Shown piece by piece: positions 1-9,285 of a stretch of DNA of 64,000 nt. Position numbers and translations under genes: made by a program. The notes under the pieces were generated by a model, which saw only the letters and a program-made list of their open reading frames with translations, had not been told where the DNA came from and searched no databases. Source of the DNA: Asterias amurensis (Eukaryota; Echinodermata; Asteroidea; Forcipulatida; Asteriidae); contig NC_092648.1 of NCBI RefSeq assembly GCF_032118995.1, forward strand, positions 1,627,001 to 1,691,000. Reading direction: 5' to 3'. Position 1 is the first letter of the stretch, and each line of letters opens with the position of its first letter.

Positions 1-646
1 ATGACCCATAAACATAATTACATTTATACACATGGGAAACCGATGGCAATGATTATAGTCAACCATTTTGTGTCATTAGAGTATCAATCGTTTGAGCCCG
101 AATGGTTCGTACAAATAATTATTCTACATTCATAAATACCTTTTCGGTCAAAAACATCAAAACTTGTTGGTCAAAAATAAAAAATAAATGCAAAAATTAT
201 AATTGTTCAATGATTTATTTCAACACAACACCCCTCAAGCTATGAAATGGTAAAGCCCTCCGCCGCCCTCTCGGGTAAACAACTCCTTATAAGGGAATGC
301 TGTGCGCGTCGCGCGTATTGCGTGATGTGGCACAACTGTTTCAGCCGTTGCTCTCGACCAATAGGAATGAAGAAACTGTCTTATAAGAACAGGTGCAAGC
401 TCGCGTGTCACGCCCATGTTTCAACACTTTTTACTGGTCATAAACAAAGGTTGATACACACCTACGTGACGCGCTCTATACCAATAAAAATAGCGAAACT
501 GTCTGAGGTGTTTATGAATGTAGAATAATTATTTATACGAATGAACCATTCGGCCTCAAACGATGGGTACTTTAATGACACAAAATGGTTGACTATAATG
601 CAATCGGTTGCCCATGTGTATAAATGTAATTATGTTTATGGGCCAT
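1..646. mobile_element. Non-autonomous DNA transposon with about 140-bp terminal inverted repeats
   Basis: The left arm at 1-141 is the reverse complement of the right arm at 507-646 with scattered mismatches. The ends read ATGACCCATAAACAT and ATGTTTATGGGCCAT. The roughly 365 bp between them has no transposase, so this is a MITE-like passenger. The left end may start just outside the window, so no target duplication can be read. A solo arm of the same family lies at 7034-7152. The inner part shares short stretches (TAGCGAAACTGTC) with sequence near 3460, so that region may hold another decayed copy. Confidence 0.8.
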
Positions 647-658
647 TACTTGTACACA

Positions 659-807
659 GGCCTTTTCGAAACCATGGATTCGGCTTTGGATTCGGCTTGA
701 GGCTTTGTTCTCTCGTCTGAAGCCCCGAGCACGCACAATTGCCAACAACCGGCAGGGCCAATCGAGCCTGAGCCGACTCCAAAGCTGAAGCCGTCTTTTC
801 GAAAATG
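659..807. mobile_element. Foldback MITE, CTTTTCGAAACCA family
   Basis: A near-palindromic element of about 150 bp. It starts CCTTTTCGAAACCA, runs through GGCTTCGG-like motifs and ends with the reverse complement (GCCGTCTTTTCGAAAA). Further copies are at 5674-5812, 39110-39286, 43741-43885 and 49951-50074. It has no coding capacity. Confidence 0.75.
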
Positions 808-867
808 CTCATAGTATGCTTGAGCAAGCATTAACATCCACATTCCATTTTAGCTGCAAATGTTTCA

Positions 868-1021
868 GGGGTGGATTTCACAAAGATAGGACTAGTCTTA
901 TATCGAGTTATATAGGACCAGTGACTTGTCTAACTAACTTAGGAATATCCATGCAATTTGTATATCTCCTAGGATTAGTCCTAAGCTAGGACTAGTCCTA
1001 ACTCTTTGTGAAATCGACCCC
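868..1021. mobile_element. Foldback MITE, GGATTTCACAAAG family
   Basis: The ends are inverted copies (GGGGTGGATTTCACAAAG and CTTTGTGAAATCGACCCC). The middle carries ACTAGTCCTA palindromes. It abuts the 3' end of the lectin pseudogene that follows. A second full copy is at 13439-13583, and diverged relatives are at 36459-36619 and 62095-62215. Confidence 0.8.
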
Positions 1022-1362
1022 AGGTCTTTTAAACATGAATCTCAACACTTCGGTGCAAGGTGTGTCATTACGCATCTCGACCCGAACCTCTTTGCCACCA
1101 TGATTATTTGACTAAAATAAAGTCATTTTCCTCTTGGCTCATTTATAACGGATGCAAGATGAGATGGTCTACCAAGGTGTGACAAACTCTGACAGTACTG
1201 TTCAGCTCCATCAAAGGTCTTCTAATCCGTAACGAGAAGGTAGCAATGATTTCCAAAACTTGTCCATGGACTGCGGCAGGACATGCATGCGGGTGATTGA
1301 ACCAAGAAATGCGACTGAAGGAGAGCTGCAAGAATACTGAAAACAGTGAAATTTGCTGCCAT
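1022..1362 (-). pseudogene. C-type lectin pseudogene (cassette 1, class II)
   Basis: Read on the minus strand, this begins with the same ATGGCAGCAAATTTC start as the intact lectins and continues through the signal-peptide and first-cysteine region. It then jumps, by an internal deletion of roughly 140 bp, from the HLASVMSQEE region to the DCV segment, and ends in the ICK-like 3' end. The frame is interrupted more than once. Its 3' end and its upstream sequence (to about 1500) match the lectin at 4977-5486 better than the other paralogues, so it is a dead sister of that gene. A foldback MITE sits right against its 3' end. It lies in tandem, same strand, downstream of the lectin at 1933-2439. 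Confidence 0.8.
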
Positions 1363-1932
1363 GATGAGCGCCGAGTGATAGCGTCTGTACTCGACAGGGC
1401 GAACACAGCTTGTGGTAGCTGTATGAAACTACGCCCTTGCCTTTTTCATACCATTATCCTAGTTGGTTTTCCTTTTATATTTAATTATAAGTTGGATGGA
1501 TAGTTGCTCAACAATTAGGAATTTTATAATTGATGGGTTTGGTACGAAGGATATGAGATGTCTTGAAAAGGCTTTTAAGAATCGCTGAGATCTTCATACT
1601 TTAATTGCCTCAGGCATAAATAATGTAATTGTTTTTGTTCTGGGGAGAACAAGCCTCATATAGCATTTGAATTATTGAAGAGAAACATATCAATTGAAAA
1701 TTGATGCAACGCAGTGAGGGAATTATCTGCCGCATCGACACGCGACAGGTTTAAGAATGTAAAGAGTTTTCTGAAGTGACATGTCTGTTGGTTATAAAAG
1801 TTTGTAGAAAAGATTTGTGAATAATAGTTATCATCCGCGGATTTGTAGTCTGATCTGAAGAGAATCTGATGTAAAAACAGTCCCGGTGTCTTGGGGAAGT
1901 CTGTAATGACGTCATCATCTCCTTCAACATCT

Positions 1933-2439
1933 TCATGGCATTTGAATTGGAAATCTTCCTGGTCTCTTACAAATGAACCTCCTCAATTTAATGCAATTCT
2001 TGTCATTCCACATTGAAGTAGCTAACATCTCGACGCAATCCTCTTTACCACGGCTATTTGGTTCTCCCGGGGCCCAGTTGGTGTAGTTCCCGGCAGGGCT
2101 GCCGTCGGTCCAGACGAAGGAACCCGTGGATAAATCACGTCGGTAGCCGAGCCATGTGTACCGAAACGCCCCTCCGTTCATCGGTGTGGCAAGCTCGACA
2201 AGGAAATCATTTTCCTCTTGGCTCATAACGGACGCCAGATGAGATGGTCTGCCAAGGCCTGACAAACTCTGACAGTACTGTTCAGCTTCATCAAAGGTCT
2301 TGGTATTCGTCACAAGAAGGTAGCAATGATTGCCAAAACTTGTCCATGGACTGATGCAGGACATGCAGGGAGATACCATCAGCAAATGTGACTGAAGGAG
2401 AGCTACAAGAATACTGAAAACAGTGAAATTTGCTGCCAT
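1933..2439 (-). CDS. Secreted C-type lectin, EPN-type
   Basis: An intronless reading frame of 168 residues. I chose the start at 2439 (MAANFTVF) because all paralogues share it and a hydrophobic signal peptide of about 23 residues follows; the frame is open further upstream but is not conserved there. The rest is one C-type lectin domain: CMSC, then WTSFGNHCY, a WLGYRRD strand, WTDGSPAGNYTNW, the EPN triplet that in this family usually selects mannose-type sugars with calcium, and the WND calcium motif, ending in RRFICKRP. The paired cysteines of the long-form fold are present, and NYT is a possible N-glycosylation site. Likely an extracellular, probably immune, sugar-binding protein. It points away from the plus-strand lectins and shares its upstream block with the genes at 4385 and 8322. 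The family is clear; the sugar specificity is inferred from EPN. Confidence 0.9.
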   Translation of the reverse strand: MAANFTVFSILVALLQSHLLMVSPCMSCISPWTSFGNHCYLLVTNTKTFDEAEQYCQSLSGLGRPSHLASVMSQEENDFLVELATPMNGGAFRYTWLGYRRDLSTGSFVWTDGSPAGNYTNWAPGEPNSRGKEDCVEMLATSMWNDKNCIKLRRFICKRPGRFPIQMP

Positions 2440-2619
2440 TTTGAGCGCCGAGTGGTAGCGTCTGTACTCAGCCGGCAAGGTGAACACAGTTTGTATAATA
2501 TGGAAAGGTTTGTATAGTTGCCAAAGAAAGCAGTTGTACTGGAAAGAATCAGAGTACACCTTGAACAAAAACCTCAGTTAATATGAAAATATGGGAACTG
2601 ACAGGCAATGTTTATTAAC

Positions 2620-3160
2620 TTTAGAGCTCATTTTTCATACCATTCTAATCGCAATTGACTTTCTGCTGAATTAGCAATATACAAAGAGAAAGTGCGCTCT
2701 TAATTTTCAGTCTCTGCATGATGGCACAATGATTATACCGCAGCGGCTTAATCATTAATAAGAAGGGGTGCATGGTGGAGAGGGGGCAAATAAGATATCC
2801 AAATTCCGTGCCAAACACAATCCCTTTACCCCCAAATACAATGGCTTAACCCCAGCTTGTCAAGAATGAAATCGATGGTTGTATCCACTGCTGTGATGAC
2901 AAAATTGCTTCCGCAATAAACTGATTAGAGCTATTTGATGTCAGGAAAAGCTTCAAATTTATTTGTCATGTTTTTCTTACAAGGATAGGGAGGTATTAAA
3001 GGATATTGTGTATATTGTGTAACACGCCTTATGTCTACAGATTAACATTAAACTTACCCATTTGGAAGATAATGACAGGAGAAAGCTTCCCTTAAAATAT
3101 TACTTGCTGAGGTGCATGCTGTAGTTTTTGAGAAAGTAGTACTAATTTGCATGTAAAAAC
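2620..3160. repeat. Lectin 5' flank, inverted copy of the blocks at 3885-4320 and 7180-8300
   Basis: This non-coding stretch matches, in reverse complement, the sequence upstream of the plus-strand lectins, including CCACCATGCACCCC and GACAAGCTGGGG. Farther out it matches 7180-7270 (CTCAGCAAGTAATATTTT), which itself looks like a decayed TTAA-flanked MITE. So the inverted duplication covers promoter-side sequence as well as the genes. Confidence 0.8.
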
Positions 3161-3169
3161 GTATAAAAA

Positions 3170-3310
3170 GGGTAGCGACGAGTTCTTACACGGCCGTTTA
3201 AAGCCGGCAGGGTCGAATTGCCGTGTGATAAAAGCCTGAGCCGAAGCGAGGGCCTTTATCGCACGGCAACGACCCTGCAAGGTTTTAAACGGACGTGTAA
3301 GAACGAGTCA
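3170..3310. mobile_element. Foldback element with about 65-bp arms
   Basis: The arms GTTCTTACACGGCCGTTTAA and TTTTAAACGGACGTGTAAGA are inverted copies. They enclose GTGTGATAAA/TTTATCGCAC, so the whole segment can fold into one long hairpin. No coding content. Confidence 0.75.
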
Positions 3311-3514
3311 CTACTCTTTTAACCCTATACATAAATGCCCTTTTTTAACGTAAACAAAAATCAATTACAGATACTTTAACAGTGTGATAATCTTGTGCGC
3401 CGACACGCGGAAGCCAGCCGGTTATAAACACTGGTCATTATCAACCGTTTAAACAATAGCGAAACTGTCCGAGTTATTTATGAATGGGAATTAAAGTGTG
3501 TTGAATCGGTTTTC

Positions 3515-3615
3515 AGTGGTTTAAACCCGCCGAGTCCTAGTTCTTGATAATTACTTACCTCGACTTCGTCTCGGTAAAACTATCAAGAACCAGGCCTCGT
3601 TGGGATAAAACCACT
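3515..3615. mobile_element. Short foldback element
   Basis: CAGTGGTTTAAACCCGCCGA on the left pairs imperfectly with TGGGATAAAACCACTTGAT on the right, and CTAGTTCTTGATAATT pairs with AACTATCAAGAACCAGG. The result is a hairpin of about 100 bp lying between the two divergent lectin cassettes. Confidence 0.65.
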
Positions 3616-3639
3616 TGATATTAATGAAAGATGAAACAA

Positions 3640-3884
3640 AACATTGTCGCACCATAGTCACACGAAGTTGAGTGCTTTCAGACGCTTGATTTCGAGACCT
3701 CAAATTCTAAGGCTGATGTCTCGTAATCAAATTCGTGGTAAAATTACCTCTTTCTCGAAACTACGTCACTGCAGAGGGAGCCGTCATACCATCAACCTCT
3801 CCCCATTACTCGTAATCACAGAAGTTTTTATGATAATAATTATTTTAAGTAGTTACCAATATAATAGTGTTCACTTCCTTTAAC
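3640..3884 (+). mobile_element. TTAA-flanked MITE, subfamily A, 5'-truncated copy
   Basis: It carries the subfamily A landmarks: CACACGAAGTT, a TTCGAGACCTC palindromic centre, GAGGGAGCCGT, and a right end resembling AGTGTCCACTGCCT before TTAA. The matching copy at 7365-7748 has the same downstream lectin block, so the insertion predates the lectin duplication. Confidence 0.75.
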
Positions 3885-4320
3885 AGACCCCATATCCTTG
3901 TTTAATAAAAGCATGACAGATAGATTTGGAGCCTTTTCTTAACATCAAGACGATCTAATTAGTTTATTGCGGAAGCAAACTTGTCAGGATACAACCATCG
4001 ACTTTATTTTTGACAAGCTGGGGCAAAACCATTATATTGAGGGGGGTGGTAAAGGGAGGGGGTTTGGTATGGAATTTGGATATCTAATTTGCCCCCTCCC
4101 CCACCATGCACCCCTTCTTATTAATGGTTAAGCCGCTGCAGCAGAATTATTGTGCAGAGACTGAACATTAAGAGCGCACTGAACAATTACACCAACTAAT
4201 GACTTCCTCTTTGTTTATTGCTCATTCAATTTTATTTTGAGCATTTGCCCGTAAGTCCCAATTCTAATATTGTTATTTCAATGAGGGCTGACTCTTTTTT
4301 CCAGCGTCGTTGTGGAAAGG
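3885..4320. repeat. Lectin 5' flanking block (cassette 2)
   Basis: Nearly the same sequence as 7749-8220 and, inverted, as 2620-3050. It contains ATTAGTTTATTGCGGAAGCA, a purine-rich GGGGGTGG stretch and CACCATGCACCCC. No gene in it; it is the promoter-side part of the duplicated lectin cassette. Confidence 0.8.
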
Positions 4321-4384
4321 GGGCTGATTGGCAACTATACACACCCTGTTTACTGCCGAGTACAGACCTTATCATGAGCTCAAC

Positions 4385-4594
4385 ATGACAGCAAACTTCA
4401 CTGTTTTCAGTGTTCTTTTGGCACTCCTTCAGTCGCATCTTCTGATTGTATCTCCTGCATGCATGTCCTGCCGCAGCCCATGGACAAGTTTTGGAAATCA
4501 TTGCTACCTTCTTGTGACTGATGCCAAGACCTTTAATGAAGCTGTAGAGTACTGTCAGAATTTGTCACGCCTTGGAAGACCATCTCTTCTTTAA
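4385..4594 (+). pseudogene. Truncated C-type lectin (cassette 2, class I)
   Basis: The start MTANFTVFSVLLALL and the first domain half up to LSRLGRPS match the lectin at 8322 closely. Just after that the sequence switches to CTTTAATATTTCAAACGC, which in the 8322 copy lies 3' of the gene near 9103. A single deletion of about 560 bp therefore removed the rest of the domain (WLG, EPN and WND regions) and left a 69-residue frame. The two source sites share a short CTCT/TCT microhomology. The product would have a signal peptide but no sugar-binding site, so it is most likely dead, though it could still be transcribed because its upstream block is intact. Confidence 0.85.
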
Positions 4595-4854
4595 TATTTC
4601 AAACGCTAAATGAGGCTTGTTCTCCCCCAGAACACTCTAAAAGCATTGATATGAATTATAAAGTGTTTATCACCAAGTGGCGTATATGGTGCGGAAAGAA
4701 ACAATTACATTATATATGGCCGGGGCAATTAAAACATGAAGATCTCAGCGATTATTAAAAGCCGTGTAAAGACATCGTATATATCCTTCGTATCCAAACC
4801 ATCAATTATACAAATCCTAGTTTTTGAACAACTATCCAACTTATAAATATTAAA

Positions 4855-4863
4855 TATAAAAGG
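4855..4863 (+). promoter_or_regulatory. TATA box candidate for the lectin at 4977
   Basis: TATAAAAGG lies 122 bp before the start codon. The same element is conserved upstream of the class II pseudogene (minus strand, near 1480). A transcription start near 4885 would give a 5' leader of about 90 nt. Inferred from sequence only. Confidence 0.4.
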
Positions 4864-4976
4864 AAAGCCAACTAGGATAATGGTATAACAGAAGAGAGGC
4901 AAGGGTGCAGTTTGATACAGCTACCACAACCTGTGTTCGCCCTGCCGAAAACAGACGGTATCACTCGGCGCTCAAC

Positions 4977-5486
4977 ATGGCAGCAAACTTCACTGTTTTC
5001 AGTATTCTTGTAGCTCTCCTGTCACATTTCCTGATTGTATCTCCTGCATGCATGTCCTGCCGCAGTCCATGGACAAGTTTTGGGAATCATTGCTACCTTC
5101 TTGTGATGGATGAGAAGACCTTTGATGCTGCTGAACAATACTGTCAGAGTTTGTCACGCCTTGGCAGACCATCTCATCTTGCATCCGTTATGAGCCAAGA
5201 TGAAAATGACTTCCTCCTCCTGCTTTCTACACCGATGAACGAAGAGCTGTCTCGGCACACATGGCTCGGCTACCGACGTGTCTCATCCATGGGTTCCTTC
5301 GTCTGGATCGACGGTAGCCCTGCCGGGAACTACACCAACTGGGCCGAGACTGAACCAAATAATTTGGCTGGTACTGATGAGGATTGTGTCGTGCTGCGTA
5401 AGAACTCCTTGTGGAATAGCCAGCTTTGCACCAAACTGTTTAGATTCATTTGTAAAAGACCAGAAACTTGTCAGCTCAAATTATGA
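4977..5486 (+). CDS. Secreted C-type lectin with altered WND motif (class II)
   Basis: Intronless, 169 residues from the shared start MAANFTVF. A signal peptide of about 22 residues precedes CMSCRSPW, FGNHCYLLV, HTWLGYRRV, WIDGSPAGNYTNW and an EPN triplet. The calcium motif reads WNS where the paralogues have WND, so one of the acidic calcium ligands is replaced. The long-form cysteines and the ICKRP end are kept. This gene probably keeps the fold, but its calcium-dependent sugar binding may be weakened or changed. It lies about 380 bp downstream of the truncated lectin in the same orientation, and its own upstream region differs from that of the class I genes. Family assignment is firm; the functional effect of WNS is inference. 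Confidence 0.9.
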   Translation: MAANFTVFSILVALLSHFLIVSPACMSCRSPWTSFGNHCYLLVMDEKTFDAAEQYCQSLSRLGRPSHLASVMSQDENDFLLLLSTPMNEELSRHTWLGYRRVSSMGSFVWIDGSPAGNYTNWAETEPNNLAGTDEDCVVLRKNSLWNSQLCTKLFRFICKRPETCQLKL

Positions 5487-5673
5487 AGGTGTTGAAGCGG
5501 TCTAAGCTTGCTCAAGCGTGAGCAGTATATGTAGGGGCCTACAAACTTAAACTTATTACAGGCAACCCTATAACAACACAAGGTGGGTCAAATTATAATA
5601 ACAGATTTGAACCATCGAAACACCCATGTTGGTTTGAAATCAGCTACTACAGAAAAACTTTTGGACTTAAAGA

Positions 5674-5812
5674 CCCTTTTCGAAACCACGGTCTCGGCTT
5701 TCAAATAGTCGTCAAGCTCAGTCTCTCGTCTGAAGCCCTGATACTGCCAAAAACAGAACCGCGGGGCCAAGCCAACCTGAGCCGAATCTGGAGCCGAATT
5801 CGAAAAAGGGCC
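5674..5812. mobile_element. Foldback MITE, CTTTTCGAAACCA family
   Basis: Ends GACCCTTTTCGAAACCACGG and ATTCGAAAAAGGGCC with GCCGAATC-type inner arms; same family as 659-807. Confidence 0.7.
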
Positions 5813-5936
5813 ACAGACAAGTTAGATTGACAAAGGAACAGTTCCAAGATCGAGCTGAAGAATAAACCGAGTAACCGATTAACCGACTAACCGTTTAACC
5901 GTTGCTGCACCAGCCGGTGAACCGAACCAATATTAA

Positions 5937-6290
5937 AGGCAGTGGATACTATTGATAATTGTCAAAATAATTATTGTATAAAACCTTACTTGGAAGCGAG
6001 TAATGGGGAGAGGTTGGTGATATAAAACATTGTGAGAAACGGCTCACTCTGAAGTGCCATAGTTTTTGAGAAAGAAGTAATTTTCCACGAATTTGATTTC
6101 GAGACCTCAAGTTTAGAATTTGAGGTCTCGAAATCAACCATCTTAATGCACACAACTTCGTGTGACAAGGGTGTTTCTTTCTTTCATTATTATCTCGCAA
6201 GTTCGATGACCAATTGAGCTCAAATTTTCACAGGTTTGTTATGTTATGCATATGTTGAGATACATTAATAGTGAAGGCCAGTCTTTGACG
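5937..6290 (-). mobile_element. TTAA-flanked MITE, subfamily A
   Basis: The left end is TTAA then AGGCAGTGGATACTATTG. The centre is the palindrome around CGAGACCTC...GAGGTCTCG, and the inner core CACAGGTTTGTTATGTTATG is present. The far terminal repeat is missing, so the copy is truncated on the right. Confidence 0.8.
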
Positions 6291-6565
6291 ACCCATCTGT
6301 AGAGACCACAAAGTCAGTTTGTAGTTGAACAATACAATTCTATTTAATCGAAAGACATTGATTCATTTGTTGCTGATGGTCCAAAACTGTGCCTTAAGTT
6401 TATAATTAAGACGTATTTCGTCATTGTTATCAATGTTCTCCTGTCATAGAATATGAGCTAATTTTAGTTTAGAATGTGTAAAGCACAAACAGTCGTCTCA
6501 AAGATCGATGTCAGCACATAATATAAAACAAACACCTTATTGAAGCAATGATCTAATTATATTAA

Positions 6566-6925
6566 AGCCAATACACACTTTCGGAACAGAAAACAAAAAG
6601 TTCACCAGATTTACAAAAAACTTACAGGGTTTTACAGAAGGTAATGGTAAAAGACTTCTCTGAAATATTATTCAATGAAATGCTTTACTTTTTGAGAAAA
6701 CATTAAAATTATTAATTCTCGACAACGAGAATTACGGATTTATAGTAAACATATGTCATGACACGGCGAAACGTGCGGAAACAAGGGTGGGTTTTCCCGT
6801 TATTTTCTCCCGACTCCGATGACCGATTGAGCCTAAATTTTCACAGGTTTGTCATTTTATATATAAGTTGTGATACACGAAGTATGGGCCTGGACAACAC
6901 TGTTTACCGAAAGTGTCCACTGGCT
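6566..6925. mobile_element. TTAA-flanked MITE, subfamily C
   Basis: A complete 360-bp element flanked by TTAA on both sides. The ends are AGCCAATACACACTTTCGG and CCGAAAGTGTCCACTGGCT. It shares the inner core CACAGGTTTGTCATTTTATA with subfamily A and has an AATTCTCG...CGAGAATT palindrome. No coding capacity. Confidence 0.85.
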
Positions 6926-7033
6926 TTAAGAGAGAACACGTAGATGTATTAACAGTGTAGGAAAAACTGCCGTGCCACCTCGGTGGCATTAATTAGGTTA
7001 AAGTCACCTGGAAATAGATTTTTGTTTTCTTTC

Positions 7034-7152
7034 AAACATAATTATATTTGTACACATGGGCAACCGATGGCAATGACTATAGTCAACCATTTTGTGTCAT
7101 TAAAGTATCAATCGTTTGGGCCCGAATGGTTCGTACAAATAATTATTCTACA
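7034..7152 (+). mobile_element. Solo terminal arm of the 1-646 transposon family
   Basis: AAACATAATTATATTTG followed by CACATGGGCAACCGATGG and GGTTCGTACAAATAATTATT matches the left arm at 8-135. The second arm is absent. Confidence 0.75.
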
Positions 7153-7364
7153 ATAACATACTACAACAGGTTTAAAACGTATGCAATTTAGAACTAATTT
7201 CTCAAAAACTACAGCACCTCAGCAAGTAATATTTTGAGGGAGGCTTTCTCCTATCATTATCTTCCAACTAGGTTAGTTTTTAAATGTAAATCGGTAGACA
7301 TTATGTTTTGTGTTACATACAAAAAGTACCCGAATCCTTTAAATACACTCGACACTTGGTAATT

Positions 7365-7748
7365 GTCAAAGACCAGTCTTCCCACTTGGTGTATCTCAAC
7401 ATATTTGTATGCATAAACTTTTTAACAAATATTGTGAAAATTTGAGCTCAATCGGTCGTCGAAGTTGCAAGATATTAATGCAAGTAGAAAACAGACATTC
7501 TCGCATCATAGTCACACGAAGTTAAGTGCTTTCAGACGCTTGATTTCGAGACCTCAAATTCTAAATATGAGGTCTCGAAATCAAATTCGTGGAAAATTAC
7601 TTCTTTCTCGAAAGTACGTCAATTCAGAGGGAGCCGTTTCTCACAATGTTTTATACTCTCAACCTCTCCCCATAATACTCGTAATCAAGAAAGTTGTTAT
7701 GATAGTAATTATATTGATTAATTACCAATAGTGTGAACTTCCTTTAAT
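7365..7748 (+). mobile_element. TTAA-flanked MITE, subfamily A
   Basis: GGTAATTGTCAAAGACCAGT near the left and a right end resembling AATAGTGTGAACTTCCT before TTAA. It is continuous with the lectin 5' block at 7749-8300, exactly as at 3640-3884. Confidence 0.8.
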
Positions 7749-8275
7749 ATGCCCCCTATCCTTGTTTAAGAAAAGCATGACAAATAGATTCGCAGCTTTT
7801 TCTTATCATCAGACGATCTAATTGGCTTATTGCGGAAGCAAATTTGTCAGGATACAACCATCGATTTTATTCTTGACAAGCTGGGGCAAAGCCATTATAT
7901 TGGGGGGTAAAGGGAGGGTGTTTGGTATAGAATTTGGATATCTAATTTGCCCCCTCCCCCACCATGCACCCCTTCTTATTAATGGTTAAGCCGCTGCAGT
8001 AGAATTATTGTGCACAGACTGAACATTAAGAGCGCACTGAACAATTACACCAACTAATTACTTGCTCTTTGTGTATTGCTCATTCAATTTTAATTTAATT
8101 TTAATTTAAAAACAACATTGTATAATGAGCATATCAACTGTGTTTAGCACGGTATTACAAATGAGCTCTAAAGCTAATAAAAGCATTGCCTGTCAGTCCC
8201 AATTCTAAGTGTTATTTCAATGAGGGCTGACTCTCTTTTTCAGCGTCGCTGTGCAGAGTGGGGCTGCTTGGCCAA

Positions 8276-8281
8276 TATAAA
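8276..8281 (+). promoter_or_regulatory. TATA box candidate for the lectin at 8322
   Basis: TATAAA preceded by GGCCAA, 46 bp before the start codon. The truncated paralogue has TATACA at the same place and the minus-strand gene has a TATACAAA-like match, so the element is only partly conserved. Confidence 0.35.
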
Positions 8282-8321
8282 CCCTGTTCACTGCCGAGTA
8301 CAGACGTTTCATGAGCTCAAC

Positions 8322-8834
8322 ATGGCAGCAAACTTCACTGTTTTCAGTGTTCTTTTGGCACTCCTTCAGTCGCATTTCCTGATTGTGTCTCCTGCATGCA
8401 TGTCCTGCCGAAGCCCATGGACAAGTTTTGGGAATCATTGCTACATTTTCGTGGAGGATACCAAGACCTTTGATGAAGCTGAACAGTACTGTCAGAAATT
8501 GTCACGCCTTGGTAGACCATCTCATCTGGCGTCCGTTATGAGCCAAGAGGAAATCGAATTCCTTGTCGAGCTTGCTACACCGATGGACGGAGCGGTGTCC
8601 AGGCACACATGGCTGGGCTACCGACGTGATTTATCCACGGGTTCCTTCGCCTGGATCGACGGCAGCCCTGCCGGGAACTACACCAACTGGGCCCCGGGAG
8701 AACCAAATAACAGAGGTGGTGAAGAGGATTGCGTCGAGATGTATGATACTTCAATGTGGAATGACAAGAAGTGCATTCAATTGAGGAGATTCATTTGTAA
8801 AAGACCTGAAAGATTTCCAGTTCAAATGCGATGA
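8322..8834 (+). CDS. Secreted C-type lectin, EPN/WND type (class I)
   Basis: Intronless, 170 residues. The start is MAANFTVF, shared by all paralogues; an upstream in-frame ATG exists but is not conserved. Residues 1-24 form a signal peptide. The C-type lectin domain runs from C29 to about residue 160, with C40, C57, C137, C151 and C159 for the disulphides, W97 in WLGY, a glycosylation sequon at N119, EPN at 127-129 and WND at 146-148. All calcium and sugar ligands expected of a mannose-type site are present, so this is the most canonical member. It is closest to the minus-strand gene at 1933-2439. Its 3' flank holds the sequence that became fused to the truncated copy at 4594. Probable role: secreted recognition lectin in innate immunity (inference from family). 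Confidence 0.92.
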   Translation: MAANFTVFSVLLALLQSHFLIVSPACMSCRSPWTSFGNHCYIFVEDTKTFDEAEQYCQKLSRLGRPSHLASVMSQEEIEFLVELATPMDGAVSRHTWLGYRRDLSTGSFAWIDGSPAGNYTNWAPGEPNNRGGEEDCVEMYDTSMWNDKKCIQLRRFICKRPERFPVQMR

Positions 8835-9285
8835 AGATGTTGAAGGAGCTGATGACGTCATTACAGAATTCCCAAAGACACCGGGACTGTTTTTACATCA
8901 GACTTAATTTTCCCCTTCAGACCAGAGTACCAATCCGCGGATTATAACTATTATTCACAAAGCCTTTCCACAAACATTAATAACCAACAGACACGTCACT
9001 TCAGAAAACTCTTTAAATTTTTAAACCTGTCGCGTGTCGATGCGGCAGACAATTCCCTCACTGCGTTGCATCAATATTTTTAATTTCTATGTTTCTCTTC
9101 TTTAATATTTCAAACGCTAAATGAGGCTTGTTCTCCCGCAGAACACTCTAAAAGCATTTATATGAATTATAAATTGTTTATCACCAAGTGGCGTATATGG
9201 TCGTATATGGTGCGGAAAGATACAATTACATTATTTATGGCCGGGGAAATTAAAACATGAAGATCTCAGCGATTATTAAAAGCCG

